The position numbers and the translations under genes were made by a program. The notes beneath the pieces are model-generated. The model was not told the DNA's origin. It worked only from the letters and a program-made list of their open reading frames with translations, and searched no databases. A stretch of 64,000 nucleotides of DNA from Mesorhizobium sp. M9A.F.Ca.ET.002.03.1.2 (GTDB taxonomy: Bacteria; Pseudomonadota; Alphaproteobacteria; Rhizobiales; Rhizobiaceae), in assembly GCF_003952365.1 (NCBI RefSeq), contig NZ_CP034443.1, positions 5,201,001 to 5,265,000 of the forward strand, read 5' to 3'. Positions 16,715 to 23,690 of the stretch are shown in pieces; the stretch's first letter is position 1; each line of letters begins with the position of its first letter.

Positions 16715-16856
16715 TATCGACGCGCTCGATCCGGGCGAATGGTCCCTCCTTGATCTCGAACTTCAATTGCGAAGTTGACATGAGCGTCAGACTGACCTGG
16801 AAGTTCGAATAGGTGACATCCATTTCCAATCCAACCGGGAAACGATCCATAGACAT
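16715..16856 (-). pseudogene. N-terminal fragment of a small beta-barrel-type protein fused to the galM remnant
   Basis: An ATG at 16856 with a good AAAGGAG ribosome site starts about 47 residues (MSMDRFPVGLEMDV, then SNFQVSLTLMSTSQLKFEIK) that read like the first strands of a lipocalin/MoaF-related domain, an uncertain identification. The frame then runs into the galM remnant and stops at 16683. The remainder of this gene is missing, so the junction at 16714/16715 marks a recombination point. Confidence 0.5.
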
Positions 16857-16983
16857 TCTCTTAGTTACTCCTTTGAGGTGACAGAGAGCCCGGCTGAGTT
16901 GGTTGCAATCGGGGGCTATGGTGGGAAGAAGACCTGCTTCTAAATCCCCCGGCTCTACGCGGTGGTTGGGGCAGACCAGATCA

Positions 16984-17181
16984 TCAGCGCCACAAAAGGC
17001 CACGAAGATGATGCCGGTCTGCATCCGTCCGTGCCTCGCAAGTTTCTGGCTTACGGAGCAGTCGGACGACGTGCCGGGCTCCGAGCGCATAGCCGCCGGG
17101 AACCACGAGCTTCACGACCACGAAGATTGAAACCGGAAGGGCGAGGATGGCGAGGGCCGGCAAATGGATCGATCCCGACAC
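16984..17181 (-). CDS. Possible small single-helix membrane protein
   Basis: A 65-residue frame with one convincing hydrophobic helix (PALAILALPVSIFVVVKLVV) followed by a basic segment (GARHVVRLLRK). It starts 30 bp after the cysteine hydrolase stop on the same strand, so it could be the last gene of that unit. No recognised family. It could equally be a decayed fragment, as the DNA just downstream is a rearranged junction. Confidence 0.35.
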   Translation of the reverse strand: MSGSIHLPALAILALPVSIFVVVKLVVPGGYALGARHVVRLLRKPETCEARTDADRHHLRGLLWR

Positions 17182-17211
17182 TCACCGAAATGGTCGCCAT
17201 CCCGGCCCGGA

Positions 17212-17865
17212 TCAGCCTTCGCGCGGCGCCGGCGTGTTGAGAAGCTGCTGCTCCCAAAGATACGCGATGCCGCTGCCGGCGAAGTGCTGGATGAGAATCT
17301 CGGTCAGCGCCTCGACATGCCCGGTGCGCGCCCAATCGCGTTGCCATTCGCCAGCGAGCGCCATCACGGTCATCACGTTCGCACCGGCCGCGATCATTCG
17401 CTGGATGGCAACTTCGTGAGACTCCTTCGAAATCCCGCCCGACGCGTCGGTGACCACGGTCACGTCCCAGCCCTCGCCGGCGGCCTGGATCACAGGCATT
17501 GCGACGCAGACCTCGGTCCACAGGCCGGCGATGATCAGTTGCTTGCGGCCGGTCGCCTTGACGAGGTTCACCACATTCTCGTCCTGCCAGGTGTTCACCC
17601 AGGTGCGATCGATGACTTCCTGGTCCGGAAATACGTCGGTGATCTGCTTGAAAAGAAGACCGCCACGGCCCGCGATTACGCTGGTGAGAATGGTTGGGAC
17701 TTCGAACGCCTTAGCCAGCTTCGCCAGCGCGGTCGTGCTGTTGACCACAGCTTGCGGATCATGGCTGTTCAGGTTCGCGAGTTGATAAGGTTGGTGATCG
17801 ATCAGAACGAGGACCGAATCTTCGGGGCGAAGAAGCGAATCGAGGCCGTTACGAGGGGTCATCAA
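17212..17865 (-). CDS. Cysteine hydrolase, isochorismatase-like family (YcaC type)
   Basis: 217 residues with the isochorismatase-like fold: Asp23 in LVLIDHQ, Arg87 in VIDRTWVNTW, and the nucleophile Cys120 in GLWTEVCV, preceded by the non-proline cis-peptide region KQLIIAG. This resembles E. coli YcaC more than true isochorismatases, so the substrate (an amide or similar) is unknown. No signal peptide. It is divergent from the LysR gene at 18017 across 151 bp. A second, exported paralogue lies at 30935, near the opposite end of the same accessory block. Confidence 0.83.
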   Translation of the reverse strand: MMTPRNGLDSLLRPEDSVLVLIDHQPYQLANLNSHDPQAVVNSTTALAKLAKAFEVPTILTSVIAGRGGLLFKQITDVFPDQEVIDRTWVNTWQDENVVNLVKATGRKQLIIAGLWTEVCVAMPVIQAAGEGWDVTVVTDASGGISKESHEVAIQRMIAAGANVMTVMALAGEWQRDWARTGHVEALTEILIQHFAGSGIAYLWEQQLLNTPAPREG

Positions 17866-18016
17866 GACTTCCTTTCTCTGCCGCTATGGACGGCGATGGG
17901 TTCACGGGAGACATGCGCCAGCGGGCGACGTTGCCTGGGCGCAATTTGCTGTTCCTTTTGGTGATGCGGTAGTGCCATAGTCAGGCAAGCTGTGTCGCGA
18001 AACGAGGAACGCCGAA

Positions 18017-18910
18017 TTGGACATCGAAGATCTACAGACATTCGTCGCAGTGGCCGATGCCGGGGGCGTTTCGGCCGCCGCGCGCCGGCTCGGCGTTTCC
18101 AAGTCGATCGTCAGTCGTCGGCTCTTCCGAGTTGAAGCGGAGCTTGGCGTCCAGCTTCTCGCACGAACGACTCGTGGCGCCGCGCTCACCGAAGCGGGAA
18201 TCACGTTCAGGGATCATGCGGCCAGAGCCAGCGCCGAGATCGACACCGCCAGGGAAACGATCCTCCCGACCGGCGACCTTCGTGGCCGCCTGAGGGTTGC
18301 CATGCCGCTTACTTTCGGCCCGACCCACTTCGCCCCCGTGCTCGCGGAAATGGCGCGCCAGCACCCGCAGCTCCACATTCATACCTCCTACAGCGATCGC
18401 TTCGTCGACCTGATCGCCGAGGGTTTCGATTGCGCGATCCGGGGCGCCTACCTTCATGACTCCAACCTGATCGCGAAGCGCGTCGGGCCGATCCATGGAA
18501 AGCTTGTCGCAAGCCCCGATTATATCGAGGTGCACGGGTCACCAGCGACTCTGGACGAACTCGTCACCCATCAGGCCCTCATGCAGGGAACGGAAGCCTG
18601 GCAGTTCATGGATGGTAGCAAGATCGTCACGGTTCAGCCGCAGGGCAAGTTCAAGGCCGACAGCGCCACGGCGCTTGCCGCTGCGGCAGCGGCAGGTCTC
18701 GGCATCGCCTGGCTCCCCGATTGCATCACATATGAATATGTGGCCTCCGGCGCGCTGGTCCCGATCATGACACGCTATCCGGTCCCTCCAGGGGCCGCCT
18801 ATGTTGTCCGCCCGCCGGGTCAGCATCCCACGCGGAAAGTGCGGGTGCTCACCGAAATGCTGGCCGAGTATTTCAAACGGAACCCGGAACTTTGGGGTTC
18901 CGACGGCTAG
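18017..18910 (+). CDS. LysR-family transcriptional regulator
   Basis: 297 residues from a TTG start with an AGGA site 7 nt upstream. N-terminal winged helix: DIEDLQTFVAVADAGGVSAA and SKSIVSRRLFRVEAELG. The effector domain follows, with PLTFGPTHFAPVLAE and the hydrophobic AAGLGIAWLPD segment typical of the CrgA/AaeR-like branch. It is divergent from the cysteine hydrolase and upstream of pirin, so either may be its target. Confidence 0.87.
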   Translation: MDIEDLQTFVAVADAGGVSAAARRLGVSKSIVSRRLFRVEAELGVQLLARTTRGAALTEAGITFRDHAARASAEIDTARETILPTGDLRGRLRVAMPLTFGPTHFAPVLAEMARQHPQLHIHTSYSDRFVDLIAEGFDCAIRGAYLHDSNLIAKRVGPIHGKLVASPDYIEVHGSPATLDELVTHQALMQGTEAWQFMDGSKIVTVQPQGKFKADSATALAAAAAAGLGIAWLPDCITYEYVASGALVPIMTRYPVPPGAAYVVRPPGQHPTRKVRVLTEMLAEYFKRNPELWGSDG

Positions 18911-19084
18911 AACGCGAACGGTTCAAAGCATTGTCAAGGAACCGTGTTCGACGGTGGCACTATTCGGCGACATGGCCCGCACGTTCCACTTGCTGCAACA
19001 CAGCTTGACATATTACGGGGCTAGTTCGGTAGACGGTCGCGCGCCAGTTTAGACATTCCGGAAGCCCAAGAGAGGATGGCGCGC

Positions 19085-20020
19085 ATGAGTTGGAACCCGG
19101 CAATCGAACCGGGCTGCCCCGATGAGGTCGGAATCGACGCGATCGAAACCCTCATCGTTCCCCGTTCCCGCGACCTCGGCGGCTTCGAGGTCCGGCGCGC
19201 CCTGCCAGCACCGAAGCGGCAGATGGTCGGGCCGTTCATCTTCTTCGACCAGGCGGGCCCCGCCGAACTATTGACCGGGCAAGGCGTCGATGTCCGTCCG
19301 CACCCGCATATCGGGCTGGGCACCGTCACGTACCTTTATCGCGGCGACTTCCATCACCGCGACAGCACCGGCGCCGACCAGATAATACGCCCTGGCGCGC
19401 TGAACTGGATGGTCGCCGGGCGTGGCGTTACCCATTCGGAGCGCACCTCCGCGGCTGCCCGGAGCGGTCCGAACAGTCTGTTCGGGATCCAGACATGGCT
19501 GGCCCTGCCCGACACCCATGAGGATATGGCGCCCACCTTCGAACATCACGGCAAGAAGGCCCTGCCGATGATCGAGGACACGAGCGTCTCGGTTCGGCTC
19601 ATTCTTGGAAACGCCTACGGCAAGGTCGCGCCCGCGACGATGTTCTCCGAGACGTTCTACGCCGACGTGAAACTCGAGTCGGGAAGCCGGCTGCCCATGC
19701 CGGACGATCACGAGGACAGGGCCATCTACATCGTCGAAGGCTCGATCTCGATCGCCGGCCAGGAGTTCGAGGCAGGTCGGATGATGGTCTTCCGTCCCGG
19801 CGACAGGATCACGGTCGCGGCCGGCGACAGAGGCGCGCGCCTGATGATTCTCGGCGGCGCGACCCTTCCGGGGCCGCGCTACATCTGGTGGAACTTCGTC
19901 GCGTCTTCGCAGGAGCGCATCGAAGAGGCCAAGGCCGAATGGCGCGCGCAGAACTGGGGCAAGGGGCGCTTCGATCTCCCGGTCGATGACCGGGATGAGC
20001 ACATTCCTCTTCCGGACTGA
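19085..20020 (+). CDS. Pirin family protein
   Basis: 311 residues with the double-cupin pirin layout. The N-terminal metal site is visible: HPHIGLGTVTYL gives two histidines, HHRDS a third and THSER the glutamate. RRALPAPKRQMVGPFIFFDQ is the family's opening strand. Bacterial pirins include quercetinase-type dioxygenases and redox-linked regulators. No substrate is evident here. The ATG at 19085 is preferred over 19076 because GAGAGG lies 9 nt upstream of it and too close to the first. The cupin gene downstream was probably the next gene in the operon before the IS inserted. Confidence 0.87.
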   Translation: MSWNPAIEPGCPDEVGIDAIETLIVPRSRDLGGFEVRRALPAPKRQMVGPFIFFDQAGPAELLTGQGVDVRPHPHIGLGTVTYLYRGDFHHRDSTGADQIIRPGALNWMVAGRGVTHSERTSAAARSGPNSLFGIQTWLALPDTHEDMAPTFEHHGKKALPMIEDTSVSVRLILGNAYGKVAPATMFSETFYADVKLESGSRLPMPDDHEDRAIYIVEGSISIAGQEFEAGRMMVFRPGDRITVAAGDRGARLMILGGATLPGPRYIWWNFVASSQERIEEAKAEWRAQNWGKGRFDLPVDDRDEHIPLPD

Positions 20021-20086
20021 CCGGCGCTGATAAGGTGATCCCGGACACGGCTCGGGCGGTCGAGGACGGCACACCAGCTAGGCTCA

Positions 20087-20910
20087 GGACCCATTAATTG
20101 GTTGAGTTGTCGGCTGGGTGATGATTCAAGGTGGCAGGAGGATGCCACCTTGACTGATTTGCTGATGTTGACCCCGGAGCAGATGCGCCGGATTGAGCCC
20201 TATTTCCCGCTTTCGCATGGGGTTCCACGCGTGGACGACCGGCGGGTGCTGAGCGGCATCCTGTTTGTGATCCGCAATGGATTGCGCTGGCGAGATGCCC
20301 CTGCCGGCTACGGTCCGCACAAGACCATCTACAACCGCTTCATCCGCTGGAGCCGGCTGGGCGTGTTCAACCGCATCTTGGCCGAGCTAGCCGCGCAAGG
20401 TGGCGGTACCGAGAGGCTGATGATCGATGCCACTCATCTCAAGGCGCATCGAACGGCGGCGAGCCTGCTCAAAAAGGGGCTCTACCCCGATGTATCGGAC
20501 GCAGCCGGGGCGGGCTGACCACCAAACTGCAGGTGGTTTGCCACGGCAAGGGGCGGCCGCTGCTACTCTATCTGAGCGAGGGACAGGCCAACGATCACAA
20601 GACTGCTGCCGCAGTTCTCGAGCAGCTACCGCACGCCAGCTTCCTGCTCGCCGACAGGGCCTACAGTTCCGCTGCCTTCCGGCAGGCGCTGGCAGATCGA
20701 GGCATCACGCCGTGCATTCCTCCTCATGCCAAACACCGCACAAAGCACGTATACGATCCAATCCTCTACCGACAGCGCCACAAGATCGAGAACATGTTCG
20801 CCCGGCTCAAGGACTGGCGTCGCATCCACACCCGCTACGACCGATGCGCTCACACCTTCCTGTCAGCCATTGCCTTCGCCGCAGCATTCATCTTTTGGAT
20901 CAATGAGTCC
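20087..20910 (+). mobile_element. IS5-family (IS427-like) insertion sequence, about 824 bp
   Basis: Inverted ends are GGACCCATTAATTGG on the left and the complement of CCAAAAGATCAATGAGTCC-type sequence on the right (GGACTCATTGATCC when read inwards). The flanking triplets are TCA and TGA, both TNA, but not an identical duplication, so the exact ends or the history are uncertain. It separates pirin from the cupin gene. Confidence 0.78.
20128..20151 (+). promoter_or_regulatory. Hairpin holding the transposase ribosome-binding site in its loop
   Basis: AAGGTGGCA and TGCCACCTT form a perfect 9-bp stem. The 6-base loop GGAGGA is the Shine-Dalgarno for the TTG start at 20150, which itself overlaps the stem. 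This would limit translation from transcripts reading in from outside. Confidence 0.7.
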
Positions 20911-20913
20911 TGA
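20150..20913 (+). CDS. IS5-family transposase, two frames joined by a -1 shift
   Basis: The first frame (TTG 20150 to 20518) carries the N-terminal half with LTPEQMRRIEPYFP, NGLRWRDAP and the first catalytic aspartate in LMIDATHLKAHR. The second frame, one base back, resumes as KLQVVCHGKGRPL and supplies the other catalytic residues: Asp in LLADRAYSS and Glu in RHKIENMFARLKDWRRI. A run of A5G4 near 20471 (CTCAAAAAGGGG) is a plausible slippery site, as expected for programmed frameshifting in IS427-type elements. A decay mutation is the alternative. The stop codon TGA (20911-20913) lies just outside the right end. Confidence 0.82.
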
Positions 20914-20933
20914 CCCTAGAAGGAGCAATTCCC

Positions 20934-21284
20934 ATGAAGGTTCGCAAGTTCACCATCACCGACGCAGCGCTGGAGCGTTCCCCGGGACAGGACGGCGAGG
21001 TGTTTGTGGGCAATCTGGTCGACCAGCGCCATGCCTCCCCGATCACCATCGGGTACGGGCGCTATGGGCCGAACCAGACACTCGAGGAGACAATGGCCGT
21101 CGATGATGTGATGGTCGTCCTCGAGGGGCGACTGTCGGTATCCGGAAAGGCAGGCAGCGTCACCGCAGGGCCAGGCGAGATCTTCCATATGCCCAAAGGC
21201 CAGAACGTCACGATCTGCTCGCACGAGCAAGGCGCGGTCACCGCCTATGTCACCTATCCCCACTGGCGGGAGGCACGGGGGTAA
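20934..21284 (+). CDS. Cupin domain protein (EutQ-like)
   Basis: 116 residues forming one cupin barrel: TIGYGRYGPNQTLEETMAVDDVM replaces the usual HxH metal motif, GRLSVSG is the central strand and GPGEIFHMPKGQNV the second motif. Metal-binding histidines of the first motif are mostly absent, so it may bind rather than transform a ligand. AAGGAG lies 6 nt before the ATG. The IS ends only 23 bp upstream, so any promoter must be in or beyond the IS. Probably part of a pirin-cupin unit originally. Confidence 0.72.
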   Translation: MKVRKFTITDAALERSPGQDGEVFVGNLVDQRHASPITIGYGRYGPNQTLEETMAVDDVMVVLEGRLSVSGKAGSVTAGPGEIFHMPKGQNVTICSHEQGAVTAYVTYPHWREARG

Positions 21285-22088
21285 GTCCTCCGGGCGACGC
21301 CGCAGGCTCGACGTACACGCCGATCATGCTCAACCGAGTAGGCGCTGAGGCCTGTGTGGATCTGGCGCGAGACCTCTCCACTTTGTCCCAGCGACGCCTC
21401 GCGCGCGCAGGCTGAAAGTTGTGCAAATCCGCCGTCCACGAACACCTCGCGCCCGTCTGGAAGCTGCTGTCGTTGAGGCAGCGACGGCAGTGATAACGGG
21501 CGGCAAGGTTCGGATGCCGCCACGGCAAACTGAACGGCGGGCGCAAAGCTGCCATCCAACGCCGACGCGTGAGCTCCGCCTTGGGCCAGAATACGTCATT
21601 GGACTGTAAGCGATTCGAACTTTCACCGTTACCACGCTTTTCGCCCCTTACTCGCTCTTGGCGTGGTGGAAATGACAGAATTGGCGCCAAAGAAGATGAG
21701 CCTGAGAACTTTCATCTCCTTGTAAAACTTAACTGATTTCCGCCCCCAATGCGATATGTGGCCGGCGACGGTCATTTTGAGATGAATTGCCCGGATGAAT
21801 GGCGACCTGATGACCACCCCTGCCAACAACAAAGCCTACGAGACCCAAACGACCGCTAGCGATCAGCTTGGATCGGACTGGCAGGCTCGCTGTGGTGTCG
21901 AAGGCGGGCCGAACCAGACAGAAGCGCCACTTCCCGACAGTGGCAGTCAGCTTCGCGAGCGTCGCGATCCGACCTTAGCGGGCCCTCCGGAATTGCAGCA
22001 CGAGCACGCCAAAACCGGAAAATGGGAATCTCAGCCCAGTTCCCGTATAGTCCTTTTTTATGGAATGGGGAACTGAGGAGGCGAACGG
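21285..22088. other. 804-bp region without a supported gene
   Basis: Open frames on both strands lack family resemblance and ribosome sites. It may be decayed coding DNA. A frame beginning at 21795 approaches the next gene but has no recognisable content. The last 60 bp should hold the promoter of the downstream gene. Confidence 0.4.
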
Positions 22089-23081
22089 ATGCCTTTGCGA
22101 ACGCGTCTGACAGAACGGCTCGGCATTGAACATCCGATCATCTCGGCCCCAATGGGCCTTCTGGCCGGTGGAAAGCTGGCGGCGGCCGTATCGCATGCCG
22201 GCGGCCTCGGTTTGATCGGCGGCGGCTATGGCGATGGCGACTGGCTGGATCGCGAGTTTGCCGTAGCAGGCAATGTTCGTGTGGGGTGCGGCTTCATCAG
22301 TTGGTCGCTTGAGAAGAAGCCGGAACTGCTGGATCAGGTCTTGGCCAGGTCACCGGCGGCGCTCATGTTGTCCTTTGGATCGCCCGCTCCGTTCGCCGCG
22401 CGGATCAAGCAATCCGGAGTGCCAATGATCTGTCAGGTGCAATCGATGGCACATGCGCGGGAGGCCGTCGACGCTGGTGCGGATGTAATCGTCGCGCAGG
22501 GCGGTGAGGCCGGTGGCCATGGCGGGAGCCGTTCAACGCTTACTCTTGTGCCCGAAGTCGCTGACCTTCTCGCCGATGCGGCACCGGACACACTTCTTGT
22601 CGCAGCGGGCGGCATCGCCGACGGCCGGGGACTCGCGGCAGCCCTAATTTTAGGCGCCGACGGCGTGCTGATCGGCTCGAGACTGATCGCCAGCTCCGAA
22701 GCGGCGGCGCCGCCGGGATTTCAGCAAGCGATCGTTGCCGCCGACGGTGACTCGACAATCAAGACAGCCGTGGTCGACATCGTACGCAACTATGAATGGC
22801 CTGGCGAATTCAGCGGTCGAGCGCTCAGGAACCGCTTTGTTACTTCTTGGCATGGACGCGAGGACGTCCTTGCCGAGCCCGCGATCAATGCTGATGAGAA
22901 TGAGCGCTATTGGAGCGCATTTCGTTCGGGAGACGCGGACAACACTGGCGTCTTCATGGGCGAGGCCGCGGGGTTGATTCTAGATGTACGGCCCGCTGCC
23001 CGCATCTTGGACGACATGGTTGCACAAGCAGAGCGGGCTCTCGGGGAAGGCCCGCAGCGCATAGTCCGGTCGAGGACATAG
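22089..23081 (+). CDS. Nitronate monooxygenase (2-nitropropane dioxygenase family)
   Basis: 330 residues of an FMN-binding TIM barrel. The N-terminus LGIEHPIISAPMG is the family signature, followed by GGLGLIGGGYGD, VIVAQGGEAGGHGG (FMN phosphate region with the catalytic-type histidine) and VAAGGIADGRGLAAALILGADGVLIGSRL. The family oxidises alkyl nitronates to carbonyl compounds and nitrite, detoxifying propionate-3-nitronate and similar toxins. Some members act as enoyl reductases. GAGG lies before the ATG. It stands alone between two gene-poor stretches. Confidence 0.86.
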   Translation: MPLRTRLTERLGIEHPIISAPMGLLAGGKLAAAVSHAGGLGLIGGGYGDGDWLDREFAVAGNVRVGCGFISWSLEKKPELLDQVLARSPAALMLSFGSPAPFAARIKQSGVPMICQVQSMAHAREAVDAGADVIVAQGGEAGGHGGSRSTLTLVPEVADLLADAAPDTLLVAAGGIADGRGLAAALILGADGVLIGSRLIASSEAAAPPGFQQAIVAADGDSTIKTAVVDIVRNYEWPGEFSGRALRNRFVTSWHGREDVLAEPAINADENERYWSAFRSGDADNTGVFMGEAAGLILDVRPAARILDDMVAQAERALGEGPQRIVRSRT

Positions 23082-23690
23082 CGTCAAACGGCATTTCGGC
23101 TTCCGCTTTCCCGAATACCGCGACAAGGAGGCTTTTTGGTCAAGGGCTTTGCTATCGGTGCGGTGCCGGACGTCCGCTCCCCACCTGTTGCAGATTGTCG
23201 ACCATTGCCGAGGTATGGCAGTTCAGGGTCAAACCTTCGCGTTCAAAACGGCAACGCCGCGCTGCCTTAAGCGGACGGCGAACGGCTCTCCAAACAGTTC
23301 TCTCTTTTGTTCAGACGCATGGTCCGAATACACTTTCAAAATCAATTGGTTCGTAAGTTTGGCGCGCCGCAAGAGATTCGAACTGTTATGTCGAACAGTG
23401 CGACTGGCACAGAGGTCGGCTAATTCGGTCAAAGCAGCCAATCAATCGCAAGAATTGAAAGACCGTTCATGGCGCAAACTAGCTTATGGCCTGGACACCG
23501 ACGATGTCCGCTTTTGGTGGAGGAACCGGACCGTGCCAACGCCCGACATTGGCGCGTTGCCGACCGTCAGAATCGGGGGCCGAAGCGAACGTTAGAACCG
23601 AGGCGTGCAAGTCTTGAATCCAAGGTATAGCTTCACACAGACCTGCTTCTCGTGGAAATCTGAAACTTCGTTGCACCCACTAGGTTTGGA
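23082..23690. other. 609-bp region without a supported gene; contains a tRNA-3'-end-like sequence
   Basis: No convincing gene was found. A forward frame at 23149-23595 has no recognisable content. On the minus strand, 23360-23383 reads like a T-arm plus acceptor end of a tRNA (see findings). The final 100 bp probably holds the promoter of the downstream regulator. Confidence 0.4.

Noticed and set aside
21795..22076. 93-residue open frame upstream of nitronate monooxygenase
   Set aside because: Low-complexity hydrophilic content, no ribosome site; it ends at the promoter/ribosome site of the next gene.
23149..23595. 149-residue open frame before the STAND regulator
   Set aside because: No ribosome site, no recognisable motif, and part of it is antisense to a tRNA-3'-end-like sequence.
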